A stretch of 42,975 bases of DNA from an uncultured Colwellia sp. Its GTDB lineage: Bacteria > Pseudomonadota > Gammaproteobacteria > Enterobacterales > Alteromonadaceae. The DNA lies in NCBI GenBank assembly GCA_913020705.1, contig CAJWBY010000016.1, forward strand, positions 1-42,975. Reading direction: 5' to 3'. The notes beneath the pieces are model-generated. The model was given only the letters and a program-made list of their open reading frames with translations. It had not been told where the DNA came from and did not search any database. Made by a program: the position numbers and the translations under genes. Of this stretch, positions 42,880 to 42,975 are shown piece after piece (within the stretch, counting starts at the first letter, position 1; the number at the start of each line of letters is the position of its first letter).

Positions 42880-42975
42880 CTAGGCCTGGTACGGTGCTAG
42901 ATCTCCTGGAGTACGCAGCATCTTGTTCACCTCATCTAAATGCATTTCCTCCAAATGAATCATCTCTCGAGCATA
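42880..42975 (-). CDS. C-terminal end of an unidentified protein (partial)
   Basis: The minus strand is open from the window edge to a TAG at 42880-42882, giving 31 residues that begin YAREMIHLEEMHLDEVNKML and end LAPYQA. The helix with Glu and His at regular spacing (E..HLEE.H.DE) recalls the last helix of ferritin-like proteins, but this is weak and the rest of the gene is outside the window. Confidence 0.5.
   Translation of the reverse strand, partial: YAREMIHLEEMHLDEVNKMLRTPGDLAPYQA

Overview
The window is AT-rich chromosomal DNA of a marine gammaproteobacterium, probably order Alteromonadales and close to Colwellia or Thalassotalea. I base this on gene content and protein similarity recalled by eye (PrkA/YeaH/YcgB, FadR, NhaB, DsbB, NagZ, PsrA, a sodium-coupled symporter set) and on low-GC codon use. 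No database search was possible. I see no rRNA, tRNA, CRISPR array, prophage or intact insertion sequence.

Layout. (1) 1-5202: the tail of an unidentified gene with a terminator, then a three-gene operon for the stress-linked PrkA kinase, YeaH and SpoVR-family YcgB. (2) 5246-12765: fadR, a 3.75 kb accessory patch, then nhaB, dsbB and a ZIP metal transporter. In E. coli ycgB, fadR, nhaB and dsbB are neighbours, so the patch between fadR and nhaB looks inserted or rearranged. It holds a tiny ORF, a wrecked BaeS-like kinase, an orphan BaeR-like regulator pointing the wrong way, an acetyltransferase and two small proteins. (3) 12858-16020: SLC13 transporter, nagZ and psrA, all on the minus strand; nagZ-psrA adjacency is also known in Pseudomonas. 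A PsrA-like palindrome lies upstream of psrA. (4) 16536-18798: a blue-light (BLUF) photoreceptor gene followed 14 bases later by a chemoreceptor gene, a candidate phototaxis operon. (5) 19107-24451: an M2 (ACE-like) peptidase lipoprotein, an unknown lipoprotein, and a minus-strand run of a stand-alone J-domain protein with three unknown proteins, two of them with strongly acidic tails.

(6) 24736-37210 is the most unusual part: a 12.5 kb divergent cluster of nine genes, every product carrying a signal peptide or lipobox. It combines a CsgG/FlgO-like TPR lipoprotein, a CsgG-like protein with about eight fibronectin-III repeats, four proteins with the LPP20/FlgP/FlgT-N type fold, a lipoprotein with a predicted beta-helix, an MltC-like lytic transglycosylase and a small secreted protein. 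It resembles flagellar outer-membrane accessory genes (flgO/flgP/flgT) but has no flagellar gene beside it. I infer an uncharacterised envelope-spanning assembly whose transglycosylase opens the peptidoglycan.

(7) 37337-42975: an Lrp-type regulator divergent from a CtlX-type hydrolase and an AGCS amino-acid/sodium symporter, then a MATE exporter, a predicted exported methyltransferase and the end of one further gene.
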